This document shows, in pieces, positions 54,467 to 64,000 of a DNA stretch of 64,000 nt; the first letter of the stretch is position 1, and each line of letters begins with the position of its first letter. Both the position numbers and the translations under genes were made by a program. This DNA comes from Yersinia mollaretii ATCC 43969 (GTDB taxonomy: Bacteria; Pseudomonadota; Gammaproteobacteria; Enterobacterales; Enterobacteriaceae): NCBI RefSeq assembly GCF_013282725.1, contig NZ_CP054043.1, positions 2,914,001-2,978,000 on the forward strand, read 5' to 3'. A model generated the notes under the pieces. The model was given only the letters and a program-made list of their open reading frames with translations, did no database searches and was not told the DNA's origin.

Positions 54467-55532
54467 GGCCGAAAACCTGTTGCAGGGCGCTGATCAGCCG
54501 CTGATTATCTGCGGCACTTTTGATCGCCACGCGGTAGTGGTCACGGGTCAAACCGGGGTAGTTGGCGCAATGGCGGATCAAAATATGGTACTGCAAGAGC
54601 GCCTGTTGTAGGTGGATTTCCGGTGTCAGGCAGCGCAGGAAAATATAGTTAGCCGCCCCTTGCCAGACCTGTAACGCAGGCAGGGTAGACAATTGTTGAT
54701 ATAACCAACGCTGCTGCTGTGCCAGCCATTGATGCGTGGCCTGAATATAGGGTTGGTCATCGAGGATAATCTCGCCCGCCAGCGCCGCGAAGGCATTGAT
54801 AGTCCAAGGTTCGCGCTGCTGTTTCATCTGGGCGATGGCCGCCTGATCGCCACTGAGTAGATAACCCAAGCGCAGCCCCGGAATGGCGAAAAATTTGGTC
54901 AGCGAGCGCAGCACATAGAGACGCGGGAAATCCGCCAGTTGGGGGATCAACCCCGGCGCATCCGGCAGAAAATCGATAAAGGCCTCATCGACAATCAACG
55001 CAATGTGATGTTGGTGGCAGCACTGCACAATGGCTTGCAGCAGCGCACTATCAGGCATCAGCCCCGTGGGGTTATTCGGTGTCGCCAGAAACAGGCAGTC
55101 AGGGCGTAGCTGTGCCAATCGCGCCAGTAAGCGCTCATCGGGCTGATAGCCCTCCGCTTCACTCAGCGAATAATCATGAATCTGGCAGCCGACCCGTTGC
55201 AGGGCGCGGCGATACTCGGCAAAACCCGGTGTCAGCAGCAAGGCACTGCGCGGTTGCAGATACTGCACCACCGCATAAATCAATTCGGTGGCCCCATTGC
55301 CCGCCATGATGTTCTCCGGCTGGCAGTGGTGAGCGCGGGCCAGCGCGGCATGGAGCTGGCGATACTCAACATCAGGGTAGCACTCTGCACGGGCTAACTG
55401 CGCAACAATGGCGGTTTTCAGCGAATTGGGCATCCCCAGCGGATTAATATTGGCACTGAAATCAATGATATTCGCTGCATCTGTCCCGATTTTCAGCGCC
55501 ATCTCCAGCACATTGCCACCATGCTCACTCAT
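54459..55532 (-). CDS. cobD: L-threonine-O-3-phosphate decarboxylase CobD
   Basis: CobD makes (R)-1-amino-2-propanol phosphate from threonine phosphate for cobalamin side-chain assembly. The 357 residues are of the aminotransferase class I/II fold, close in layout to HisC, with HGGNVLEMALKIG at the start, FSANINPLGMP, ATPNNPTG and the PLP Lys in RSLTKFFAIPGLRLGY (about 215). It lies between cobA and pduX, not in a cob operon as in Salmonella. Confidence 0.92.
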   Translation of the reverse strand: MSEHGGNVLEMALKIGTDAANIIDFSANINPLGMPNSLKTAIVAQLARAECYPDVEYRQLHAALARAHHCQPENIMAGNGATELIYAVVQYLQPRSALLLTPGFAEYRRALQRVGCQIHDYSLSEAEGYQPDERLLARLAQLRPDCLFLATPNNPTGLMPDSALLQAIVQCCHQHHIALIVDEAFIDFLPDAPGLIPQLADFPRLYVLRSLTKFFAIPGLRLGYLLSGDQAAIAQMKQQREPWTINAFAALAGEIILDDQPYIQATHQWLAQQQRWLYQQLSTLPALQVWQGAANYIFLRCLTPEIHLQQALLQYHILIRHCANYPGLTRDHYRVAIKSAADNQRLISALQQVFGHG

Positions 55533-55564
55533 TGCTGCGTTATACCCTTAGTTAGTTTGGGTGT

Positions 55565-56347
55565 TCAGAGTACCATAAGCGAGGGAATTGAGCTTAGCGA
55601 CAACGTTTCTGGCGTGAATGCCAGAATCTCCCGCAGGCGCACTACATCCCCAATCACAATCAATGCCGGAGCCGATAAACCCTGCGCGGCGGCCTGATCC
55701 GCTAAGGTGGTCAAGGTGCCACTGGCGACTTGCTGCTGCTGGTGGCTGGCATACATCACCACGGCGGCGGGCGTAGTCGGCGCTTTTCCTCCAGCGATCA
55801 ACTGCTGGCAAATCGTCGCCAGTTGCGTCATCCCCATCAAGATAACCAGTGTGCCCTCCAACTTCGCCAGTGTCGCCCAATCCTGTGGCTCATTACCTTG
55901 GCGCAGATGCCCGGTAATCACATGAAAACCAGAGGCATAATCACGGTGGGTCACCGGAATGCCCGCATAGGCTAGCCCGCCAATGGCGGAGCTGATTCCC
56001 GGAATCACTTCAAATGGGATCGCCGCCAGCGCCAGTGCTTCCGCTTCCTCCCCGCCGCGCCCGAACACATAGGGATCGCCGCCTTTGAGCCGCACCACAT
56101 TCAGCCCGCGTTGGGCGCAATCCACCAAAATCTGATTGATCTCCGGCTGCGGCACCAAGTGGTGATTGGGGTTCTTGCCCACATTAATCATTTCACAGCC
56201 GTCAGGGGCTTCCGCCAGCAGCTCGGCACAGACCAGCCGGTCATACACCAGTGCCTCGGCCTGACGAATGGCATGCAACCCTTTTACCGTAATCAGCGCC
56301 GCATCCCCCGGCCCCGCGCCCACCAGCCACACTTTTCCACTTTTCAT
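55565..56347 (-). CDS. cobA: Uroporphyrinogen-III C-methyltransferase (SUMT)
   Basis: It methylates uroporphyrinogen III twice to precorrin-2, the entry to cobalamin and siroheme. The single-domain 260-residue protein lacks the dehydrogenase/ferrochelatase part of CysG. Motifs: VWLVGAGPGDAALITVKG (about 5-22), VVRLKGGDPYVFGRGGEE (about 87-104), GISSAIGGLAYAGIPVTHR. I chose the ATG at 56347; a GTG at 56359 overlapping the pduW stop (GTGA) is equally possible. The symbol follows the Pseudomonas-type usage and is unrelated to the adenosyltransferase called CobA in Salmonella. Confidence 0.92.
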   Translation of the reverse strand: MKSGKVWLVGAGPGDAALITVKGLHAIRQAEALVYDRLVCAELLAEAPDGCEMINVGKNPNHHLVPQPEINQILVDCAQRGLNVVRLKGGDPYVFGRGGEEAEALALAAIPFEVIPGISSAIGGLAYAGIPVTHRDYASGFHVITGHLRQGNEPQDWATLAKLEGTLVILMGMTQLATICQQLIAGGKAPTTPAAVVMYASHQQQQVASGTLTTLADQAAAQGLSAPALIVIGDVVRLREILAFTPETLSLSSIPSLMVL

Positions 56348-56355
56348 CTTGTTTC

Positions 56356-58036
<1,681 letters not shown>

Positions 58037-58040
58037 GGCA

Positions 58041-58391
58041 TCAGGTCCGGGTCATCGGGCAGGCGGTGAATTTCATCATGTCGCCCAAGGTGTGAATCAC
58101 CTGTTTTAGCGCATACTCCACTGCCGAAACATCGCCGGTAAACACCACTGCGCCGGTGAATCGGTCGATAAAACCAATCTCAACCGCACCGGATTTTGTG
58201 GCGATATCACTGGCAATAATCGAGGCTTCGCTGGGGGTGATGGTCAGAATGCCAATGGCGCTGCTGACATCATTCAGCCCCAGTTTTTTATAAAGCGCCT
58301 TATTGGGGTTGGCGATAAGATGCGCGAGGGTGATCTGTTTACCGGGCACATACTCCTGAATCACGCGCTCGGGGGTGCTGCTCTTCTCCAT
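58041..58391 (-). CDS. pduU: Microcompartment shell protein PduU
   Basis: PduU is a circularly permuted BMC-domain hexamer of the propanediol microcompartment shell. From the ATG at 58391 ([20 protein letters not shown]) it has 116 residues, like the Salmonella protein, with [20 protein letters not shown] and [16 protein letters not shown]. The ribosome site AGGAGG precedes two adjacent ATG codons; the second has the better spacing. It overlaps the pduT stop. Confidence 0.94.
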   Translation of the reverse strand: MEKSSTPERVIQEYVPGKQITLAHLIANPNKALYKKLGLNDVSSAIGILTITPSEASIIASDIATKSGAVEIGFIDRFTGAVVFTGDVSAVEYALKQVIHTLGDMMKFTACPMTRT

Positions 58392-58948
58392 CATGCCTCC
58401 TGAACTAACTGACGCCACAGCGCCTCATGGGGACGGGGGATCACTGTGCTATAGACCAATAATCCCTTCTCGCCAGCACACTGGCTGGCAACTTCAACGG
58501 CGGTTTGCACGTCGGCAATATCGCCGCTCAGCACCTGATAACATTTACCGCCGATACCAAAGGCCATATGGATGCGCACCAAGGTGACATTGGCGGCTTT
58601 GACCGCGCGGTCTGCGGCGGTGATGCAAGCCGCGACACTCCAAGTCTCCACCACGCCCGCCGCTTGGCGATTCTCCACTGTGTTTAGGCCGCTGATGGCG
58701 GGTAACACCGAGGGGTGCAAATTGGGCAGCACGATGCTATCGACCAATAAATGGCCGCTGTGCTTTTCGCCATTTTGCACTGACTGGCTGACAGCACCGA
58801 TATCGCCACCCACCATCAGCAGATATTTACCGGGGCAGAGGGTTTTACTGACCAGTAACTTGACGTTGGCGCTTTTCAGCATCAGGTCGCAGACTTCCAT
58901 CCCCTTGGCGATACTACTTAATTCAACAATTCCAATGGCTTGAGACAT
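58391..58948 (-). CDS. pduT: Microcompartment shell protein PduT (Fe-S trimer)
   Basis: PduT is a tandem-BMC protein that forms trimers with a [4Fe-4S] cluster at the threefold axis and is thought to move electrons across the shell. The 185 residues start [20 protein letters not shown]. The cluster ligand is Cys108 in [14 protein letters not shown], the position known in Salmonella. Each half has a BMC fold (about 1-90 and 95-185). The ATG at 58948 lies 7 bases after AGGAG; the frame is open nine codons upstream. Confidence 0.94.
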   Translation of the reverse strand: MSQAIGIVELSSIAKGMEVCDLMLKSANVKLLVSKTLCPGKYLLMVGGDIGAVSQSVQNGEKHSGHLLVDSIVLPNLHPSVLPAISGLNTVENRQAAGVVETWSVAACITAADRAVKAANVTLVRIHMAFGIGGKCYQVLSGDIADVQTAVEVASQCAGEKGLLVYSTVIPRPHEALWRQLVQEA

Positions 58949-58959
58949 GCTCACTCCTG

Positions 58960-60354
58960 TTAAATGGCGCGACAAAGTGTGATGGCGCTGGCACTGATCT
59001 CTGTGACGACACCCGAAATCGTGGCGTGCAGAGGCGCACCCAAGGCGTTTTCGGGGATCTGCCCAATCAACTGGCCGTGCTCGACCTGCTCACCCACCGT
59101 CACCACCGCTTCTGCGGGTGCGCCAATATGTTGACGCAGCGGTAACACCACCTGCGGTGGCAGATAGTGTTGCTCGCTGAACGGGGCGGGCTGATACCAG
59201 TCGGTCAGATCCAGCCGTGCAATCAGCCGCGATGTTGGCACCATGCGGTAATTCGCCATCGGATCAGCCTCACGCAGCTCCCCCTGATAGCGCGCGCCCT
59301 GTGCACGCAACTGCGTTTTCAGCAGGCGATTAATGCGCATGGGCGAGATATCCACCGGACAGGCGTAGCTTTCGCACAACCCACACTCCGAGCAGGTGAG
59401 GGCGCTGAGCAAGATATCCGGCGTGGCAACTTGCTGATAGGTTATCGCCCGCACCAGCAGATGGGGCGGCAGCTCATGGCCGATCAGGTGGCGCGGACAC
59501 AGCTCGGTGCACATGCGGCACTGCTCGCAGACGGCGCGCGCAATGGCGAGCACATCCTGATCACTGCGGGCGCGGCGGGTGATCAGCAAGTGATTGGCGG
59601 GTAGCACCAACAGGCCACCCGTGGTTTTGGTTACGGGCTGATCGAGGTCGTGTAGGGCATGGCCCATCATCGGCCCGCCATTGATATAGGCGGGATTGTC
59701 GATGGTTGCGCCTCCCGCCAGTGCCAGCACTTCCCGCAGCGAAGTGCCCAGCGGTACCGTCAGGGTGAGTGGCCGTGCCACCGCCCCATTCACGGTCAGT
59801 GTGCGGCGGGTCACGGGCCACTGCTGCTCCACCGCCCGCGCGACGTTAAGCAGGGTTTGCACATTATTCACCACCACGCCAATAGTGATGGGCAGCGCGG
59901 CGGGCGGGACACGGCGACCGGTCGCCAGCCAGATAGTGATCACCTCATCACCCGCGGGGTAAACGTCGGGCAGAATATGCAGCCGAATCTGTGGCGGCAG
60001 CAGTGGCGTTAGTGCCGCAATCGCCTCCTCATATTTGGCTTTCAGCGCAATGATCCCCTCACGCGCGCCAGTAGCGACCATGCCATAGAGCACGCCGCGT
60101 ACCAGCCGTCCGGCCTGACGGGGGATCAACTGCTGATCCACTTTCAGCATCGGCTCACACTCAGCGGCATTGACCAGAAAAATGTCAGCCTGCGCTTGTA
60201 GTTTCACCGCCGTCGGGAAACCCGCGCCACCCGCACCGACCACCCCGGCATCGCGCACCCGTTGCTGAATAGTGGCGGCATCACACGGCATCAGTTCACC
60301 GCAGGCGAGCGGGGCGCTCAATAACGGCGCAATGGGCATCTGGAGATCACTCAT
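58960..60354 (-). CDS. pduS: Cobalamin reductase PduS
   Basis: PduS is a flavin and Fe-S protein of the RnfC type that reduces cobalamin for reactivation by PduO and works with PduT. The 464 residues show [17 protein letters not shown] (NADH/FMN region, about 35-51) and two four-cysteine groups, [12 protein letters not shown] (about 276) and [13 protein letters not shown] (about 320). The ATG at 60354 overlaps pduQ by eight bases; 12 further codons upstream are open. Confidence 0.94.
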   Translation of the reverse strand: MSDLQMPIAPLLSAPLACGELMPCDAATIQQRVRDAGVVGAGGAGFPTAVKLQAQADIFLVNAAECEPMLKVDQQLIPRQAGRLVRGVLYGMVATGAREGIIALKAKYEEAIAALTPLLPPQIRLHILPDVYPAGDEVITIWLATGRRVPPAALPITIGVVVNNVQTLLNVARAVEQQWPVTRRTLTVNGAVARPLTLTVPLGTSLREVLALAGGATIDNPAYINGGPMMGHALHDLDQPVTKTTGGLLVLPANHLLITRRARSDQDVLAIARAVCEQCRMCTELCPRHLIGHELPPHLLVRAITYQQVATPDILLSALTCSECGLCESYACPVDISPMRINRLLKTQLRAQGARYQGELREADPMANYRMVPTSRLIARLDLTDWYQPAPFSEQHYLPPQVVLPLRQHIGAPAEAVVTVGEQVEHGQLIGQIPENALGAPLHATISGVVTEISASAITLCRAI

Positions 60355-61462
60355 ACAGCGCCTCGACAATGCCTCGAATCGCTTTTTCATCTGCCGGACG
60401 CGGGTTGGTGCGCAGGGTGACGTCCGCCAGTGCGGCGGTGATGATGTCCGGAATGCGCTGTTGCAACTGGCGTTCGTTAACTTTCATCGCCGCCAGCGGC
60501 TGAGGCAATCCACACTGGCGCTTAAGCTGCTCAATCTGATAAATCAGTTGATTCACCGCGCCGCGATCCTCCCCGTTGGCCGGGCTGAAATGGCATAATT
60601 TCGCCAGCCGCGCATAGCGTTTACAGGCTCGCGCATCGACGGCATTAAAGCGAATCACCGGGACTAACAGCAGCGCATTGGCTAACCCGTGGGCGATGTG
60701 GAACTGACCGCCCAGTTGGTGAGCAATGGCGTGATTGATGCCCAGCCCTGCCTGACTGAAGGCCATGCCCGCCAGTGTTGAGGCGTTATGCATCTTGCCT
60801 CGGGTGATCAGGCAATCGCCTTTCTGGCAGGCGGTCGGCAGATGGCGAAACACCAACTGCACCGCTTTTTCCGCCAGCGCATCAGTAAAATCACTGGCGC
60901 GTGGCGAAACATAGGCTTCCAGCGCATGGGTCAGCACGTCCAGTCCGGTATTGGCGGTGATGGCAGGCGGCACGGTGACCACCAGCGCGGGGTCCAGAAT
61001 GGCAATATCCGGATAGATCGCATCGTCAAATAGCGGATATTTAATGCTTTTTTCCGGATCGCTGATCACGCAAGCGCTGGTGACTTCTGAGCCAGTGCCG
61101 CTGGTGGTGGGGATGGCGATACAGGTTTCAATCTCCAGCCCCTGCTGGCGGCTAAACCAGACGATAGCTTTCGCGGCGTCCAGCGCCGAACCGCCACCAA
61201 AGCCAATCACCACATCAGGGCGCAGGGCTTGCATCTGCTCAATACCCTTGACCACGGTGCTGATATTGGGGTCCGGCGTGATGTCGCTAAACAGGCTGAT
61301 CTGGTTATCTGCCGCCAGCGCCTGTTGCAAACGATCCAGCAGTGGCGAGGTGGCGAGAAAGCTATCGCAGACAATCCAGATTTTTCGCTGATGGAAGCGT
61401 TGCAGCACTTTGAGGCTGCCTTCCCCGCTATAAATGCGTGTTTGCAGGAAAAAAGTCTTCAT
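60347..61462 (-). CDS. pduQ: 1-Propanol dehydrogenase PduQ
   Basis: This iron-dependent alcohol dehydrogenase reduces propionaldehyde to 1-propanol and recycles NAD inside the microcompartment. The 371 residues contain GFGGGSALDAAKAI (about 90-103), PTTSGTGSEVT, and the metal ligands in TGLDVLTHALEAYVS and GINHAIAHQLGGQFHIAHG (three His). It starts 10 bases after the pduP stop. Confidence 0.94.
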   Translation of the reverse strand: MKTFFLQTRIYSGEGSLKVLQRFHQRKIWIVCDSFLATSPLLDRLQQALAADNQISLFSDITPDPNISTVVKGIEQMQALRPDVVIGFGGGSALDAAKAIVWFSRQQGLEIETCIAIPTTSGTGSEVTSACVISDPEKSIKYPLFDDAIYPDIAILDPALVVTVPPAITANTGLDVLTHALEAYVSPRASDFTDALAEKAVQLVFRHLPTACQKGDCLITRGKMHNASTLAGMAFSQAGLGINHAIAHQLGGQFHIAHGLANALLLVPVIRFNAVDARACKRYARLAKLCHFSPANGEDRGAVNQLIYQIEQLKRQCGLPQPLAAMKVNERQLQQRIPDIITAALADVTLRTNPRPADEKAIRGIVEALYE

Positions 61463-61472
61463 ACGTCCTCGC

Positions 61473-62861
61473 TCAGCGAATGGAGAAACCGTTAGTCAGC
61501 ACACAGCGGCGTTGACGCGCAAAGGTGCGGGCCGAGGTGGTGCCCTCTCCGGTGGGGGTGGCGATGGTGAAGGTGGTAAAGCCCTCGCCGCCGACCCCGA
61601 TCCCCGCATAGGAGGGGCCATTTTTGACAAAAATGGAGGTCTGCAATAGGCGGGCCGCCAGATTCAGGCGCGAGACATTCTGGGAGTGCATGGTTGCGGT
61701 GTGATGCAGGCCGCCTTCCACTTGCAGCGCCAGTGTCAGCGCCGCATCAAAATCCTTTACCCGCACCACTGGCAGCAGCGGCATCAGTTGTTCCGTGGTC
61801 ACTAGCGGATCGTCACCCGCCACTTCCACCAGCAGTAGGCGTGGGGCTTTGGCAGGGCAAGTGATACCCGCCGCTTTCAGCAGTTCAGCCGGGCTTTTGC
61901 CCACCAGATTTTTGTTAGCGTGGCCTTGGGGGGTCAGGCAGGCTTTGCGTAGGCTATCGACCTCTTGCGGCTGAGTGATCAGCAGCGCGTCGAAAGCTTG
62001 CATCTGCTGCAACAGGCGGTCGGCGACACTCTCCACCACAATCAAACTCTTCTCGGCAATGCAGGGCAGGTTGTAGTCGAATGACGCGCCGGACACGATA
62101 TCTTGCGCCGCTTTCACCAGTTCGGCAGTCTCATCCACCAGACAAGGCGGATTACCCGCGCCCGCACCAATCACTTTTTTGCCGCTCTTCATGCCCATCG
62201 CCACAATGGCTGGCCCACCGGTGATCGCCAGTAGAGCGATTTTGTCGTGGGCCATCATCTGTTGGGTGGCCTCAAAGCTCGGTTCTTGCACCGTCACCAC
62301 CAAATTGCGGATGCCGCAACGGTTGAAAATGATCGCTTCAATTTGGGCAATCAGATCCAGTGAGACGGCTTTAGCGCCGGGGTGCGGGCTAAAATAGACC
62401 GCATTACCCGCGGCTAACATGCTGATGCTGTTATTGATAATGGTTTCGGTGGGGTTAGTGCTGGGGGCGACAGAGCCAATCACGCCGAACGGCGAATATT
62501 CGAACAGCACCATACCGCCGTCGCCCGTCAGAGCCGTGGTGGAGAGGTCTTCGATGCCGGGGGTATTCTCCAGCGCGGCCCTGTTTTTCAGGAATTTATC
62601 TTCTTTGTTGCCCATACCGGTTTCGCTGGCACCACGCTCAGAGAGTGACGCCAACTGAGGGGCTAACTGCTCACGCAGGGCGCTGATAATGGCGCTACGG
62701 GTTTTCATCGGGCTTTGCTGATAGCGCAAAAAGGCGCTGTGGGCGGCAGTCACGGCTTCATCCACGCTGGCAAAAATGGCGCTGACGGCAGAGGCCGTCG
62801 CAGGCGTCAGTTGCTCGGTGAGGATAGTGCGAATGAGAGATTCAATATCATGGGTGTTCAT
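61473..62861 (-). CDS. pduP: CoA-acylating propionaldehyde dehydrogenase PduP
   Basis: PduP converts propionaldehyde, NAD and CoA to propionyl-CoA. The 462 residues begin with the amphipathic targeting peptide MNTHDIESLIRTILTEQL, the known signal for packaging into the microcompartment. The catalytic Cys lies in FDYNLPCIAEKS (about 264), and GVIGSVAPSTNPTETIINN is present. Its ATG shares one base with the pduO stop (TAATG). Confidence 0.95.
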   Translation of the reverse strand: MNTHDIESLIRTILTEQLTPATASAVSAIFASVDEAVTAAHSAFLRYQQSPMKTRSAIISALREQLAPQLASLSERGASETGMGNKEDKFLKNRAALENTPGIEDLSTTALTGDGGMVLFEYSPFGVIGSVAPSTNPTETIINNSISMLAAGNAVYFSPHPGAKAVSLDLIAQIEAIIFNRCGIRNLVVTVQEPSFEATQQMMAHDKIALLAITGGPAIVAMGMKSGKKVIGAGAGNPPCLVDETAELVKAAQDIVSGASFDYNLPCIAEKSLIVVESVADRLLQQMQAFDALLITQPQEVDSLRKACLTPQGHANKNLVGKSPAELLKAAGITCPAKAPRLLLVEVAGDDPLVTTEQLMPLLPVVRVKDFDAALTLALQVEGGLHHTATMHSQNVSRLNLAARLLQTSIFVKNGPSYAGIGVGGEGFTTFTIATPTGEGTTSARTFARQRRCVLTNGFSIR

Positions 62862-63883
62862 TATTCATTCCTCAGATGTAGAGCCGATATGGCGGCTTCT
62901 GCGATGTGCATATCTTGTTCGACGCTACCGCCGCTGATGCCTAAGCCGCCCACCAGTTGGCCGTGACGCCACAGGGGGTAGCCGCCACCAAAACTCACCA
63001 CTTTGCCGCCGGTGCTGGCTTCCAGTTGGAACAGGTCAGCCCCCGGTTGCACGGCGCGGCTCAGTTGATGGGTGGCGGTTTTCAGGGCGACAGCGGTCCA
63101 GGCTTTTTTCGGTGCCAGTTCGCTACTGACCAGCAGGGTATCGGGCATACGGTAGGTCATGATCAGGTTGCCGTGGCGGTCAGTCAGTGCCACCACCACA
63201 GCGATCTGCAATTTCATGGCGGCTTCAACCGCCAACTTAACTAATTGGTGGACATCGGAAAATCCCAGTCCGGCGGGCTGGGTGACTATTGACTCGCGGG
63301 TAGGCTCTGCCGCCTCGCTGGCCGCCAGATAGCGCGCCAGCACGGTTTGTGCGGTTTGCTGCAATCGTTGGCGCTGATCTTCATCGCGGGCCACGGCATA
63401 CAGACAATCGGATAAGCGATTGAGATACTGCAACAGCACCGGGCGCACCGGCACCTGTTCGGCCAGCTCAATCAGCCGCCGTTCACCGCGCCGCGCCAGC
63501 GTGCGGGCAAAATGCAACCGGCTACCCGCTTCGGTATCACCGGGTAGAATAAAACCTTTTACTGGCGGCAACTGCGCCATGCAGCGGTCAACCGCTAACT
63601 CCAACGCCTGAATATCCTGCTCGCTGATACTGTTGCGCCCAACAGGCGGGGTTTCGATACCTTCGCTGGCCAGTTCAGCGCTGAAATAGAACAACTGATG
63701 TTGTACCGCATCAAGTAGCTGACGGTTCTCTTCGCCTTGCGTCACGCGGGCGCACAGGCTCAGCGCGGCGTTAAGTTCATCCAGCGTGCCGTAGGTCTCC
63801 ACCCGTGGGTGGCTCTTTTTCACCCGTTGCCCGGTAAACAGGGCTGTGGTCCCTGCATCACCCGTTTTGGTATAGATGCTCAT
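62861..63883 (-). CDS. pduO: Cob(I)alamin adenosyltransferase PduO
   Basis: PduO attaches the adenosyl group from ATP to cob(I)alamin for diol dehydratase. The 340 residues have an N-terminal adenosyltransferase domain (about 1-185, with MSIYTKTGDAGTTALFTG and RLSDCLYAVARDED) and a C-terminal GlcG/HbpS-like domain (about 200-340, with SFGGGYPLWRHGQLVGGLGI), as in Salmonella. The ATG at 63883 is preferred over a TTG five codons upstream. Confidence 0.95.
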   Translation of the reverse strand: MSIYTKTGDAGTTALFTGQRVKKSHPRVETYGTLDELNAALSLCARVTQGEENRQLLDAVQHQLFYFSAELASEGIETPPVGRNSISEQDIQALELAVDRCMAQLPPVKGFILPGDTEAGSRLHFARTLARRGERRLIELAEQVPVRPVLLQYLNRLSDCLYAVARDEDQRQRLQQTAQTVLARYLAASEAAEPTRESIVTQPAGLGFSDVHQLVKLAVEAAMKLQIAVVVALTDRHGNLIMTYRMPDTLLVSSELAPKKAWTAVALKTATHQLSRAVQPGADLFQLEASTGGKVVSFGGGYPLWRHGQLVGGLGISGGSVEQDMHIAEAAISALHLRNE

Positions 63884-63917
63884 AAAATCACCGCTCAATC
63901 AGTCAAGTTATTCATCA

Positions 63918-64000
63918 TCAGTAGGAACACTCATCGACGATGGCGACAATCGCCAGATCGATGGCATCATTTGGCTCGGCAAAGACGCGTCTGGCACTGG
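63918..64000 (-). CDS. pduN: Microcompartment vertex protein PduN (3' end only)
   Basis: Only the C-terminal 26 residues are inside the window: SARRVFAEPNDAIDLAIVAI followed by VDECSY and a TGA stop. This matches the end of PduN/EutN/CcmL-type proteins, which form pentamers at the corners of microcompartments. pduO starts 34 bases downstream. The start codon is beyond the window edge. Confidence 0.88.
   Translation of the reverse strand, partial: SARRVFAEPNDAIDLAIVAIVDECSY

Overview
The window looks like a chromosomal segment of a Yersinia species of the Y. enterocolitica type. The reasons are the enterobacterial gene order (cdd-yohK-yohJ, mrp/metG, udk-dcd-asmA-yegH, hisL-GDCBHAF-IE, yeeZ, plaP, sbcB, yeeA, yeeX), the presence of both a hydrogenase-4 (hyf) locus and a cobalamin/propanediol (cob-pdu) locus, and several ERIC-type intergenic repeats. 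The species is an inference. No rRNA, tRNA, CRISPR array, complete insertion sequence or prophage was seen.

Region 1 (1-4.6 kb): the start of a hydrogenase-4 operon read leftwards (hyfA-hyfB-hyfC, the last cut by the window edge), divergent from a short hypA-hypC maturation pair. Each side has a good sigma-54 -24/-12 element, and palindromic candidate activator sites lie between them. Region 2 (4.6-14.7 kb): sanA, the malic enzyme gene maeA, cdd with a CRP-like site, yohK/yohJ, a YdeE-like exporter, an LVIVD beta-propeller protein and an orphan periplasmic sugar-binding protein. Complex repeats lie on both sides of sanA. Region 3 (14.7-29.3 kb): metG divergent from mrp, then udk, dcd, asmA, dcuC, yegH, tandem galU/galF paralogues and gnd, with no O-antigen or colanic acid genes between galF and gnd.

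Region 4 (29.3-37.8 kb): a complete histidine biosynthesis operon in overlapping order, with a leader peptide holding six consecutive His codons and a terminator hairpin, followed by yeeZ. Region 5 (38.0-53.2 kb): a sugar-type ABC permease/ATPase pair with no binding protein, divergent from a YbdH/HcxA-like dehydrogenase; the putrescine importer plaP behind a long structured leader with an overlapping small ORF; sbcB; a thioester-reductase-like gene; yeeA; yeeX/tmaR; and a second sugar-type ABC operon (binding protein, ATPase, two permeases).

Region 6 (53.6-64 kb): the distal half of a pdu operon read leftwards, pduN(partial)-O-P-Q-S-T-U-V-W, continuing without a break into cobA, cobD and pduX. 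Adenosylation and reduction of cobalamin (PduO, PduS), aldehyde disposal (PduP, PduQ), shell and accessory proteins (PduN, T, U, V), ATP recovery (PduW) and cofactor synthesis (CobA, CobD, PduX) are thus linked in one transcription unit.

The least explained material is intergenic: three short hairpins that look like collapsed ERIC elements, two copies of a 70-base palindromic element whose central GTAA-loop stem carries two compensatory base-pair changes, a repeat pair sharing an ACGGCTACTGCG core, and the plaP leader.
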